This document shows, piece by piece, positions 15,468-23,284 of a stretch of DNA of 25,532 bases. The stretch comes from an uncultured Streptococcus sp. (GTDB taxonomy: Bacteria > Bacillota > Bacilli > Lactobacillales > Streptococcaceae): contig CABREZ010000007.1 in assembly GCA_902470035.1 (NCBI GenBank), positions 1 to 25,532 on the forward strand, in the 5' to 3' direction. Within the stretch, counting starts at the first letter, position 1. Each line of letters begins with the position of its first letter. A program made the translations under genes and the position numbers. The notes beneath the pieces are model-generated. The model saw only the letters and a list, made by a program, of their open reading frames with translations. It was not told where the DNA came from and ran no database searches.

Positions 15468-16205
15468 CATTAATTCCGTGATAACACTCACTGCACTAAG
15501 GGCATAGAGTGGGGCGGTTTCTGCACGGAGAATCCGAGGGCCAAGGCCTGCAAGGACTGCTCCTTTAGCTTCAAAACTATCAATTTCAGCAGGTGAGAGA
15601 CCTCCTTCTGGACCAAAGATAAAGAGAACCTTGCTCCCTTTTTCAAGACCACTTACAACTTGTACAAGAGCAGCGCTTTCGCCTTCTTTGGCCGACTCTT
15701 CATAGGCCACCACGATGCGGTCAAACTGGTCGAGTTGGGCTAGAAAGTCTGCCTTTTTCTCAAAAAGGGCAATGCTTGGAACAAGATTCCGCTTGCTTTG
15801 CTCGGCTGCTCCAAGGGCAATTTTTTCTAGTTTTTCAACTTTTTTACCCAATTTCTTGCCATCCCACTTGGCAACTGACCAATCGGCAGGAAATGCCCAA
15901 ATCTGGCTAGCACCCAGCTCTGTTACTTTTTGAGTGATAAACTCCAGCTTGTCTCCCTTGGGAAAGCCTGATGCGATGGTCACTTGGACCGGCAGTTCCA
16001 CATTGTCAGCTAATTCTTTGATTAGCTCCAACTGACGAGCCTCCACATTGACCACTCGCGCCAAGCGCTTGATCCCATCATCAAAGACTAGGGTCACCTG
16101 GTCATCTTCTTTCAAGCGCATGACCTGAAACATGTGCTTGCTGGTTTCCTTATCCTCAATCGTGACAGGTGAGCTAGCCAAACCTTTTACAAAATACTGC
16201 TGCAT
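15456..16205 (-). CDS. rsmE: 16S rRNA (uracil1498-N3)-methyltransferase
   Basis: This SPOUT-class enzyme methylates U1498 of 16S rRNA in the 30S subunit. The start is the ATG at 16205 (MQQYFVKG) because GGAGG lies five bases upstream, inside the end of prmA; this gives 249 residues. An N-terminal PUA-like domain ends near residue 75. The trefoil-knot motifs follow: GFPKGDKLEFITQKVTELG, FIFGPEGGLSPAEI and LGPRILRAETAPLYALS, which bind S-adenosylmethionine. It is separated from the prmA stop by one base, forming a two-gene ribosome-modification operon common in Firmicutes. Confidence 0.96.
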   Translation of the reverse strand: MQQYFVKGLASSPVTIEDKETSKHMFQVMRLKEDDQVTLVFDDGIKRLARVVNVEARQLELIKELADNVELPVQVTIASGFPKGDKLEFITQKVTELGASQIWAFPADWSVAKWDGKKLGKKVEKLEKIALGAAEQSKRNLVPSIALFEKKADFLAQLDQFDRIVVAYEESAKEGESAALVQVVSGLEKGSKVLFIFGPEGGLSPAEIDSFEAKGAVLAGLGPRILRAETAPLYALSAVSVITELMKNS

Positions 16206-16206
16206 G

Positions 16207-17157
16207 CTAGCCTCCAATCACACCAGAGACATCCTTGGTCTTCTTGAAAACGCAGGCATTCCATTCCCCTTGGATCATGTGGGTTTCAAGGAAAAATCCA
16301 GCTGACTCAGCCGACTCACGCACCATGTCCCACTTGTCCTTGATAATGCCACTCATGATAAGATAGCCTTCATCCTTGACCAAGCGATAAGCATCGTCTG
16401 TCAGATGGATGAGGATATCCGCCAAGATATTGGCCACGATAACATCTGCTTCAATCTCCACCCCCTTAAGCAAATCACCTGGGGCTACATGGATATTTTC
16501 CATGCCAGGGTTGAGTTCAATATTCTCCTGAGCAACGCGAACTGCCACATCATCCAAGTCATAGGCGAAGATTTCCTTGGCACCGAGAAGGGAGCTGGCA
16601 ATGGAAAGGACGCCTGATCCTGTCCCCACATCTAGCACTGTCTCCCCGCCACGAAGGACTTGCTCCAAGGCAAAAAGGCTCATCTTGGTTGTTGGGTGGG
16701 TTCCTGTTCCAAAGGCCATACCAGGATCCAACTTAATAATCTTTTCTCCCGCCGTCGCCTCATAGTCCGTCCATGACGGAACGATGGTCAAATCATGAGT
16801 GATACGAGCAGGTTCATAGTATTTCTTCCAGTTGTCGGCCCAGTCTTCCTCCGCCAAGGCAGACGTCCCCATCTTGACCTCACCCAAATCCATAAAATCT
16901 GTCAATTCTGCTAGGCGAGCCTGCAAGTCTGCCTCAACCACTGCCACATCAACCGTATCAGGATAGTAGGCTGTCACTACGATTTCTTCTTGCTGCTCTA
17001 CCTCTGGGAAAATCTCACCAAAACGATCCACATTGCCCACATAGTCCATGCTATCTTCAATTGCTACCCCTTGGGCACCTAACTCAATCAAGAGGTTGGA
17101 AACCAACTCCTCTCCCTCACGCTTGACTGTAACTTTTAACTCTTGCCATGTTTCCAT
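16207..17157 (-). CDS. prmA: Ribosomal protein L11 methyltransferase
   Basis: This trimethylates ribosomal protein L11. The chosen start is the ATG at 17157 (METWQELKVTVKREG, the usual streptococcal N-terminus), giving 316 residues. An ATG one codon earlier is equally possible, and no strong ribosome site precedes either. The N-terminal substrate-recognition domain is followed by the methyltransferase fold. Motif I is VLDVGTGSGVLSIAS (about residues 179-193) and YDLDDVAV follows. The catalytic segment is DVIVANILADILI. The 5' leader is occupied by a long inverted repeat. rsmE follows at once. Confidence 0.95.
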   Translation of the reverse strand: METWQELKVTVKREGEELVSNLLIELGAQGVAIEDSMDYVGNVDRFGEIFPEVEQQEEIVVTAYYPDTVDVAVVEADLQARLAELTDFMDLGEVKMGTSALAEEDWADNWKKYYEPARITHDLTIVPSWTDYEATAGEKIIKLDPGMAFGTGTHPTTKMSLFALEQVLRGGETVLDVGTGSGVLSIASSLLGAKEIFAYDLDDVAVRVAQENIELNPGMENIHVAPGDLLKGVEIEADVIVANILADILIHLTDDAYRLVKDEGYLIMSGIIKDKWDMVRESAESAGFFLETHMIQGEWNACVFKKTKDVSGVIGG

Positions 17158-17173
17158 CATTAAGATACCAAGC

Positions 17174-17258
17174 CCGTAAAACACTATGCCAAAATAGGAA
17201 ACTCTCTGAAGACACTTGTGTCTAAGAGAAGTTTATCTTTTTGGCATAGTGTTTAGGG
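17174..17258. repeat. Large nested palindrome upstream of prmA
   Basis: AAACACTATGCCAAAA (17179-17194) is perfectly inverted at 17239-17254, 44 bases away, and flanking CCC/GGG pairs extend it. Inside lies a second hairpin, AGACAC-TT-GTGTCT, flanked by pairing CTCT/AGAG and AAACT/AGTTT segments. The whole can fold into one rod. On the minus strand it would sit just ahead of the prmA start codon. It could be a MITE-like insertion, an RNA leader structure or a transcription block. Confidence 0.75.
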
Positions 17259-17289
17259 CGGGTTCAGTTTAGAAATTTAACCGAACCGT
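17256..17289. repeat. Second imperfect hairpin after the GNAT gene
   Basis: GGCGGGTTCAGTT and AACCGAACCGTCC pair at 11 of 13 positions (one of them G-U) around a nine-base AT-rich loop. It sits between the stop of the GNAT gene and the nested palindrome. No T-run follows on the minus strand, so terminator activity is doubtful. Confidence 0.55.
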
Positions 17290-17294
17290 CCTTT

Positions 17295-17768
17295 CTATTT
17301 CTCTATCAATTTTTTCATGTAGACCATATCCATGCCCTCTTTTTCAGGCTCGATATGGGTTTGATGGTAGCCATTCTTCTCGTAAAAGGCGACCATGCCT
17401 GCATCTTGTAACACCGTACACAAATCCCATTGTGTGATGGTTGGAAATTCTTTTTCCAGTAAGCTTAAACCTTTAGATCCATTCCCTTTTCCCTGATACG
17501 GAGGCAAAATCGCTGCTGTTCCCAACCAAGCTTCCGTTAACTCGGCATTGGTCTGAACTCGTAAAAATCCGATGTTTTCTTCATCTTTTTTCACAAAGTA
17601 GTAATAACTATTGGGACGTTCGACTAGTTTCCACTTAATTCGTTCACGGTCCTCCAGATAAGGATTGTATTCATCTTGGTATTTGTCATAGACAGCCTTA
17701 AAGCTGGCTCTTTGAATGGCAATAATGGTCTCCAAATCCTCTGCTCTCGCTCGAACAAGTGTTATCAT
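17295..17768 (-). CDS. GNAT family N-acetyltransferase
   Basis: A 157-residue acetyl-CoA-dependent acetyltransferase of unknown substrate. The acetyl-CoA-binding motif A appears as LPPYQGKGNGSKGLSLLE (about residues 88-105). A C-terminal AFYEKNGYHQTHIEPE motif follows, typical of GNAT motif B. Its ATG overlaps the TGA of the upstream Nudix gene (ATGA), so the two are translated from one message. Pairing of a GNAT and a Nudix gene is common and does not define a pathway. Confidence 0.88.
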   Translation of the reverse strand: MITLVRARAEDLETIIAIQRASFKAVYDKYQDEYNPYLEDRERIKWKLVERPNSYYYFVKKDEENIGFLRVQTNAELTEAWLGTAAILPPYQGKGNGSKGLSLLEKEFPTITQWDLCTVLQDAGMVAFYEKNGYHQTHIEPEKEGMDMVYMKKLIEK

Positions 17769-18199
17769 AAACCTTCCTCCAAATAATCCCTCAATCTCCC
17801 CTGTAGCTGAGGCACTGCCTGTTTAGACTTCAAAAACTCCTCAATAGGCATCAGTTTATAGGCCTGTCCTTCATCTCCAAAGGTAATATTGTCAAATTGT
17901 TCTTGTGTCAACTTTCCAACTAAAAAGACGGAGTTTTTGTTCTCATCTAGCATGCTGGGATAGATCCAAGACCAGACTATATCATCTTTTGACAGTTGGA
18001 TCTTCAATTCCTCATAGACTTCACGCGCTACACACTCAAAAGGACTCTCGTCCCCTTCGCGGCCACCTCCTGGTAACTCCCACAGATTAGGCCAAGGAAT
18101 GGTTGGTTTGTCATCGCGTAAGATGGTCAAAATTCGCCCATCACAAATCAAAGCAATCTTACAACCCGTAAAATCCAAGTGTTTATCCAATAATTCCAT
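17765..18199 (-). CDS. Nudix hydrolase
   Basis: A 144-residue Mg2+-dependent hydrolase of a nucleoside-diphosphate-linked substrate. The Nudix box is GGGREGDESPFECVAREVYEEL (about residues 42-63), with the metal-binding REVYEE intact. In place of the usual Gly-Ile/Val ending it continues KIQL. The preceding IPWPNLWELPGG matches the Nudix beta-strand before the box and resembles MutT/NudG-like oxidised-nucleotide hydrolases, but specificity cannot be read from sequence. AAAGGT lies ahead of the ATG. Confidence 0.9.
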   Translation of the reverse strand: MELLDKHLDFTGCKIALICDGRILTILRDDKPTIPWPNLWELPGGGREGDESPFECVAREVYEELKIQLSKDDIVWSWIYPSMLDENKNSVFLVGKLTQEQFDNITFGDEGQAYKLMPIEEFLKSKQAVPQLQGRLRDYLEEGL

Positions 18200-18248
18200 G
18201 ATGATGACCTTTTCTTATCATAACTACTACTCTATAGAAAACCCCTAG

Positions 18249-18791
18249 CTAGCTTTCTTCAATCACCTTTTGGCACTCTGCATCCCAGTACGCCTGCCAT
18301 CTGCCATGTTTTTTCGCAAAATAAACCGTAAACTCATCGTTTACATAATCTGCAACATAGCGAAGATTAGGCGGGTTTTCCTCACCGCTTAATATCCAAG
18401 GGTGGAAGTAAAAGGTTTTCTCCCACCTCTTCTGAGTATAGCCCAGATCCTTGGCAAACTGAGGGATGGGTTGTTGCAACTCGCTTTCCAAATGGGACTG
18501 AATGGCATTATCAATACTATTTAAACGAGCTAATAGTTGCTGAAACTGGTCTTCCTCCTCAATTTTGAAAGCACCTATGAACTCAAATTCTGCAAAGTCT
18601 ATCGAAAAGTCAAATAGTGTGATTTCACCATCCTCAACACAGTGACCCACCTCATCAACACGGTCACGAGTTCCAAACTTCAATACTCGCTCGAAATCTA
18701 GATCCGCAAAGCGATTTCGGGGAAGGATCGACTCACGCTCTTGAGATTTTTGGAATTTTTTACTAAATAACCGCTTAAATATCTGAAGCAT
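18249..18791 (-). CDS. Hypothetical protein (180 residues)
   Basis: I do not recognise this protein. It starts with a short basic amphipathic segment (MLQIFKRLFSKKFQKS) and lacks a membrane helix or signal peptide. The middle is acidic (EVGHCVEDGEITLFDF, FKIEEEDQF). The C-terminal part is rich in Trp and aromatics (RWEKTFYFHPWI, YVNDEFTVYFAKKHGRW). The size, acidity and the C-terminal pattern resemble small immunity-like domains, but this is only an impression. It lies 22 bases after the M50 gene on the same strand and probably shares its transcript. GGAAAGAGAG precedes the ATG. Confidence 0.7.
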   Translation of the reverse strand: MLQIFKRLFSKKFQKSQERESILPRNRFADLDFERVLKFGTRDRVDEVGHCVEDGEITLFDFSIDFAEFEFIGAFKIEEEDQFQQLLARLNSIDNAIQSHLESELQQPIPQFAKDLGYTQKRWEKTFYFHPWILSGEENPPNLRYVADYVNDEFTVYFAKKHGRWQAYWDAECQKVIEES

Positions 18792-18813
18792 CGTACAGCT
18801 CTCTTTCCTTTTC

Positions 18814-19887
18814 TCAGCTCAGCTGAGTCTCTTCTTCCTGTATTGCTTGTTCCAACTCATCTAACCACTGCTGGTAATAGGCTTTCTCATCCCGCAACAT
18901 GCGACTCACATCCATCTTCTGTCTAGCAAGCTTGATCGCCTTGTGTGTCTGGGCCAAATCCTTCTTGACGGTAAATTGATACCAAGCTTGGACCGCCTGT
19001 ATATTGGTCAATTTCATCGACAAAAAAGACTTGACTCGTCGAATGGTCGCGTACTCCTCTGCTTTTTCATGATCTCCTTCCAACAAGGCGATATGCAGTA
19101 GGGATAACTGAGCAGCCGTTTGAATCATCGGATTATCTGCTCTCTCCAGTAAAGCCTGAAACTGCTCCTTAGCCGCCTCGCGATTGCCCTCTAGAATCAA
19201 GACTTCTCCCTGAAGGGCTAAGACACCCTCCACAAAGCCTCCTTGCGCCTCCTCAGGAACAGGTCTAACAAAATCTTTTAGATCGTAATCTTCTGGTGCT
19301 AGCAGGGTCTGAGCAGAATGGCGCAATCCTAGATAAGCATAGGTTACATTTTCAGGATGGCGCATCAATTCTAAAATTTTAGCTCCATCTGTAATCCCAA
19401 GGGGGAGAGCATTGGCCAAAATGAAGGAGAGATTAAGACAAATCCAAGTGCCTGCAAAATACCAACTCTGTGTCAGAACTCCAAAGAGGATGGATACGAT
19501 AAGTAAAGTCAAATGAACCAATATCCCACCTGAAAGCATCAAGATCATTCGTTGGTCACTTTCATCCTCTTTTAGTCCAATATACTGGGCGCCGACATTT
19601 TTCAGAACTGCCGTGTGGCTAAGACGAAACTTTCCTTCCTTTTTAGTCAAGAGGAAACTTCCCAAGCCTAAAGCGACGAGGCGATAGCCCGTCAGATAGC
19701 CACAAAAAGCATGCCCCAGTTCATGAAGGATGAAAATGAGATACATGCTACCAAAAGTGAAGAGATAGCCCGGTACAAAAACCAGTTGAAAGCCTAAATC
19801 CGTAAAGGAGATCGTCCCCAAGGCAAAAGCCCCCATCAAGAGAAGAAAGGACAGGCCGTAAACCAGGTAGGTCCCTATTTTTTTCAT
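18814..19887 (-). CDS. M50-type membrane zinc protease with C-terminal helical-repeat region
   Basis: The start is the ATG at 19887 (MKKIGTYLVYG) with GGGAG upstream; a GTG four codons earlier lies within that site. The roughly 357-residue product has an N-terminal signal or membrane helix and then LIFILHELGHAF, the HExxH zinc motif of site-2-type proteases. Further membrane segments follow, with NALPLGITDGAKI supplying the downstream Asp-Gly ligand motif. The C-terminal 150 residues are soluble and helical, with TPR-like repeats (LEGNREAAKEQFQALLERA, LLEGDHEKAEEYATIRR). Members of this type are thought to act on membrane proteins; the substrate is unknown. It is adjacent to a remnant of a DUF3013 gene. 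Confidence 0.88.
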   Translation of the reverse strand: MKKIGTYLVYGLSFLLLMGAFALGTISFTDLGFQLVFVPGYLFTFGSMYLIFILHELGHAFCGYLTGYRLVALGLGSFLLTKKEGKFRLSHTAVLKNVGAQYIGLKEDESDQRMILMLSGGILVHLTLLIVSILFGVLTQSWYFAGTWICLNLSFILANALPLGITDGAKILELMRHPENVTYAYLGLRHSAQTLLAPEDYDLKDFVRPVPEEAQGGFVEGVLALQGEVLILEGNREAAKEQFQALLERADNPMIQTAAQLSLLHIALLEGDHEKAEEYATIRRVKSFLSMKLTNIQAVQAWYQFTVKKDLAQTHKAIKLARQKMDVSRMLRDEKAYYQQWLDELEQAIQEEETQLS

Positions 19888-19905
19888 AAACTCTCCCACT
19901 TATTT

Positions 19906-20037
19906 CTAATATCTCGGATAAGGGTAAAAAGTACTTTCTTCTAAGCCAACTTTCCCTTCTTCAAAGACTTCTTCCTTAATATACTTAAATGAAATGTCTT
20001 CATTCTCAAAGTAATTCTCAGCAAAGATAAATGACAT
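19906..20037 (-). pseudogene. Duplicated 3' end of a DUF3013 gene
   Basis: The minus-strand frame ends EEVFEEGKVGLEESTFYPYP RY-stop, identical over its last 20 or so residues to the DUF3013 protein encoded at 21365-21835. Further upstream it is only loosely similar (FENEDISFKYI against EEAESFEIVW). DNA identity is high for about 65 bases from the stop and then fades. An ATG at 20037 could express a 43-residue fragment, without a good ribosome site. The missing N-terminal two thirds make it a remnant. It flanks the AT-rich membrane-gene pair on the side opposite the intact gene. Confidence 0.8.
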
Positions 20038-20175
20038 AACATTGCTAAAATAATCTTTAGCTCACCAGAACATCTAATCAATTGTGGCTAACTATAAAAA
20101 TGATTTTTAGCATATCCATCAAACACATACTTAGTATATTGTGTAGAAAGATTTAAACAAAATTAAACCGACTAT

Positions 20176-20562
20176 TTATGAATCCATAGACAATACGATT
20201 AGACCTCCTGCAATTAAAATAGTTAAAAAAGTGGTAACAATTGGATCCCAAAATATAATCCAAAAAATAATTAAGAAAACAATATAAATCAAAGATGCTA
20301 TATATTTTCGTTCTTTAATCCCCCAAAAAATAAGAGCTATAAGTGATATTGCCCATAATAATCCTAAAAATAAATGAAAATAATACCCATCTACTTGCAC
20401 AATTTTAAATGCTTCAAGGAGTGCTCCTAATCTTTGTTGCTTTATACTAATAATTTCTTGCCTATGCTTAAATGCGTATATCCACCAAGACATAAGAAAC
20501 TCAATGATAAATATCATTCCAAATTTCACTGGATTTTCCACATAATCTTCAAAGTAATTCAT
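20176..20562 (-). CDS. Hypothetical membrane protein (128 residues)
   Basis: An unrecognised protein with four predicted membrane helices at about residues 13-31, 61-81, 88-105 and 108-125, and a basic cytoplasmic loop (FKHRQEIISIKQQR). The DNA is strikingly A/T-rich compared with rarA or pepO. GGTG sits six bases before the ATG. It follows the 255-residue membrane protein by 16 bases and is surely co-transcribed with it. The pair resembles small toxin-immunity or transport accessory pairs only in shape; I assign no function. Confidence 0.72.
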   Translation of the reverse strand: MNYFEDYVENPVKFGMIFIIEFLMSWWIYAFKHRQEIISIKQQRLGALLEAFKIVQVDGYYFHLFLGLLWAISLIALIFWGIKERKYIASLIYIVFLIIFWIIFWDPIVTTFLTILIAGGLIVLSMDS

Positions 20563-20578
20563 AAATTCACCATCATTT

Positions 20579-21346
20579 CTATTTTAAAAGTAATCCTAAG
20601 AGAAAAGCAACGATCGCCCATATAAGTGATAGTTTAGGAGCTTCAATACTTTTATTTGTTCCAACTAACCATTTATAAATTGCCTCAAAAGTATCATATA
20701 CTATAAGTGATACTACAAAAACTGTAACTAATAGAAGTACCAAGAAGCAAGTATTTTCTAGCACACTCTTGTCTATCTTCAAAAAATAAAAGCCACTACT
20801 GTCAAAATTAACAAATGAATCTTTATCTATCCAAAAGAACAGTGTATCTATAACTAGTGCAATGAACATCGCTATAACATTATATTTTTTCTTTGGAATA
20901 AGAAACAAAAGAAATAGAATACAAAAAATTGTAAGTATCAACGGTAAATTCATAAAATTATCAGTTTTAGATGCATGATTAATTTTTATATGAGATAGAT
21001 AAAAAATATTGGTCTTCATCCAACTTAAAGTTAAATAATTTACTAGCCCTGTAATCGCAAATATTCCAAGTACTTTTACCCTAATTTTCTTTAAGAAATT
21101 TACTAAATTTACATATGATTGCCCAATTAAGTCATTTAGTTGACTGATCCATAAAAATTTAGCTTCTTTTGATGAAAACATTGTACTTAAACGTCTTTCC
21201 ATCCTACTTGATAAGTGTACATGTTTATTTTTTAATTTTTGCTGTGCATCCACATAGTCTTTTGCATATATAGAATGCGTAGCTATCTTTTTTGTATCTA
21301 TGGCAACAACCTTTGTCTTATCTTTTTGGTAATATATTTTCTTCAT
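20579..21346 (-). CDS. Hypothetical membrane protein (255 residues)
   Basis: An unrecognised protein. The first 90 residues are soluble, basic and helix-rich (VDAQQKLKNKHVHLSSRMER). Five hydrophobic segments follow at about 91-109, 132-150, 156-173, 199-217 and 239-254. A GAGG ribosome site lies six bases before the ATG. Base composition is very A/T-rich and differs sharply from the flanking core genes, which suggests acquisition from elsewhere. It begins 18 bases after the DUF3013 stop codon and is followed by the 128-residue membrane protein and then the duplicated DUF3013 tail. Confidence 0.72.
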   Translation of the reverse strand: MKKIYYQKDKTKVVAIDTKKIATHSIYAKDYVDAQQKLKNKHVHLSSRMERRLSTMFSSKEAKFLWISQLNDLIGQSYVNLVNFLKKIRVKVLGIFAITGLVNYLTLSWMKTNIFYLSHIKINHASKTDNFMNLPLILTIFCILFLLFLIPKKKYNVIAMFIALVIDTLFFWIDKDSFVNFDSSGFYFLKIDKSVLENTCFLVLLLVTVFVVSLIVYDTFEAIYKWLVGTNKSIEAPKLSLIWAIVAFLLGLLLK

Positions 21347-21364
21347 ATATTTCCTCGCTAGTTT

Positions 21365-21835
21365 CTAATATCTCGGATAAGGGTAAAAGGTGCTTTCTTC
21401 TAGGCCAACTTTGCCTTCTTCAAAGACTTCTTGGTTCCAGACGATCTCAAAGCTCTCTGCTTCTTCGTCTGCTAAGAAATCCATGAGGTCATCCAAGGCC
21501 AGCTCGGCTGTATCTTGGAGGAAAGTCGCAAAATAGGCTAGAAACTCACGAGACAAGCCTTTTTTAGGCTCATAAGGAATCGCTGTTAAATAGGCATCTT
21601 CTTCCACATGCGACTTGGCTGGATTGTAGAAGATGACGGCTTCTTCAAAGAAGATATCCTCGTCAGACTCTTCCCCCGACTCATCGACCAAGGCAACCCC
21701 TCCTGTGTTTTGTACTTCCAAGAGAAAAGCCACTTCTACCGCATGATTCTTCTTATCCCAATTGATCTCAAAGTCAAAGGGAAAGACCTTTTCCATTTCC
21801 TCTTCTAAAACATCCAAAAATCCATATTTAGACAT
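21365..21835 (-). CDS. DUF3013 family protein
   Basis: A 156-residue acidic soluble protein of the streptococcal DUF3013 family, as I recall it; function is unknown. Features are MSKYGFLDVLEEEMEK at the start, NWDKKNHAVEVAFLLE, EDIFFEEAVIFYNPAKS, LSREFLAYFATFLQDTAE, DDLMDFLADEEAESFE and the C-terminus TFYPYPRY. AGAGGAC precedes the ATG. It is divergent from rarA. A diverged second copy of its last part lies 1.4 kb away, beyond two AT-rich genes. The present gene is full length, so if an insertion occurred it preserved the reading frame. Confidence 0.85.
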   Translation of the reverse strand: MSKYGFLDVLEEEMEKVFPFDFEINWDKKNHAVEVAFLLEVQNTGGVALVDESGEESDEDIFFEEAVIFYNPAKSHVEEDAYLTAIPYEPKKGLSREFLAYFATFLQDTAELALDDLMDFLADEEAESFEIVWNQEVFEEGKVGLEESTFYPYPRY

Positions 21836-21855
21836 CGTGTCCTCTTTCTAATTTC

Positions 21856-21870
21856 CCACTCTTAGAGTGG
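21856..21870. promoter_or_regulatory. Small palindrome in the DUF3013-rarA divergent region
   Basis: CCACTC-TTA-GAGTGG is a perfect six-bp inverted repeat about 80 bases before rarA. It lies just upstream of an extended -10-like TGATACAAT (21875-21883) reading toward rarA. It could be an operator for either gene; no matching regulator is evident. Confidence 0.35.
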
Positions 21871-21949
21871 AATATGATACAATAGTTACTACAATCTTAC
21901 CATAAAAACTGCCTCTTTTAAAGGAGACAAAGCTAGAAAGGAGACCCTC

Positions 21950-23221
21950 ATGCCGGACAATCTCGCCCTGCGCATGCGCCCCAAAACCATCGACCAGGTC
22001 ATCGGACAAGAACACCTGGTCGGGGAGGGAAAAATCATCCGCCGCATGGTGGAGGCCAATCGTCTCTCGTCCATGATTCTCTTTGGCCCACCAGGGATTG
22101 GCAAGACCAGTATTGCTTCTGCCATCGCGGGTACGACTAAGTATGCCTTTCGGACCTTCAATGCAACCGTCGACAGCAAAAAACGCCTGCAAGAGATCGC
22201 AGAGGAAGCCAAGTTTTCAGGCGGCTTAGTCCTGCTTTTGGATGAGATCCATCGCTTGGATAAGACCAAACAAGATTTTCTCCTGCCTTTGCTCGAAAGC
22301 GGTCTGGTCATCATGATCGGCGCAACGACTGAGAACCCTTTCTTCTCCGTGACGCCTGCCATTCGCAGTCGGGTACAGATTTTTGAGTTGGAACCCTTGA
22401 CCAATGAACAGGTCAAAGAGGCTATCCAGTTGGCGCTGAGCGACTCTGAGCGGGGGTTTGACTTTCCTGTTACTCTCGACGAGGATGCCTTAGATTTCAT
22501 CGCCACTTCGACCAATGGGGACCTGCGTTCTGCCTATAACTCTCTCGATTTAGCCGTCCTCTCTACCAAGGAAAGTGAGGATGGCGTTCGCCACATCAGT
22601 CTCGACATCATGGAAAACAGCCTCCAACGCAGCTACATCACCATGGACAAAGATGGAGACGGCCACTACGACGTCCTCTCTGCTCTTCAAAAATCCATCC
22701 GCGGATCCGATGTTGATGCTAGTCTCCACTACGCCGCACGCTTGATTGAAGCCGGTGATCTCCCCAGCCTAGCTCGTCGCTTGACAGTCATTGCCTACGA
22801 AGATATCGGTCTGGCTAATCCAGATGCGCAGATCCATACGGTGACAGCCCTTCAGGCAGCGGAGCGCATCGGCTTCCCCGAAGCCCGCATCCTCATCGCC
22901 AACATCGTCATCGACCTGGCCCTTTCACCCAAGTCCAACTCGGCCTACGTCGCCATGGACAAGGCTTTGTCTGACCTCCGTAAGTCGGGCAACCTTCCTA
23001 TCCCCCGCCATTTACGGGATGGCCACTATGCCGGAAGCAAGACCTTGGGGAATGCTCAAGACTACAAATACCCCCACAATTATCCTGGTAATTGGGTCCA
23101 ACAGGACTACCTGCCAGACAAGCTGAAGGGTACCTCCTATTTCACTCCTAATGAAAATGGCAAATACGAGCGAGCCCTAGGGACGACAAAAGAGAAGATT
23201 GATCAACTAAAGAAAAGGTGA
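21950..23221 (+). CDS. rarA: Replication-associated recombination protein A (RarA/MgsA AAA+ ATPase)
   Basis: This clamp-loader-like AAA+ ATPase acts at stalled replication forks with SSB. The 423-residue protein has Walker A FGPPGIGKTS (about 45-54), Walker B LVLLLDEIHR (about 93-102), sensor 1 IGATTENP and the arginine-finger segment TPAIRSRVQIFEL. The C-terminal tetramerisation part includes LARRLTVIAYEDIGLANP and ends in the conserved YPHNYPGNWVQQDYLP. AGAAAGGAG precedes the ATG. It is a core chromosomal gene and marks the right border of the core region before the tRNA integration site. Confidence 0.97.
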   Translation: MPDNLALRMRPKTIDQVIGQEHLVGEGKIIRRMVEANRLSSMILFGPPGIGKTSIASAIAGTTKYAFRTFNATVDSKKRLQEIAEEAKFSGGLVLLLDEIHRLDKTKQDFLLPLLESGLVIMIGATTENPFFSVTPAIRSRVQIFELEPLTNEQVKEAIQLALSDSERGFDFPVTLDEDALDFIATSTNGDLRSAYNSLDLAVLSTKESEDGVRHISLDIMENSLQRSYITMDKDGDGHYDVLSALQKSIRGSDVDASLHYAARLIEAGDLPSLARRLTVIAYEDIGLANPDAQIHTVTALQAAERIGFPEARILIANIVIDLALSPKSNSAYVAMDKALSDLRKSGNLPIPRHLRDGHYAGSKTLGNAQDYKYPHNYPGNWVQQDYLPDKLKGTSYFTPNENGKYERALGTTKEKIDQLKKR

Positions 23222-23250
23222 TATCGGTTCCAAAAAATTGAGATTTTCCC

Positions 23251-23278
23251 TTGAATTTTTTTTGAAATATGGTATCAT
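23251..23278 (+). promoter_or_regulatory. 6S RNA promoter
   Basis: TTGAAT (23251-23256) and TATCAT (23273-23278) are 16 bases apart, placing transcription start near 23285. No further promoter is visible before the tRNA. Confidence 0.75.
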
Positions 23279-23284
23279 ATACAT

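Noticed and set aside
21889..22515. Minus-strand open frame of 208 codons opposite rarA
   Set aside because: It is low in complexity (Ser/Arg-rich), antisense to the conserved AAA+ core, and lacks a ribosome site.
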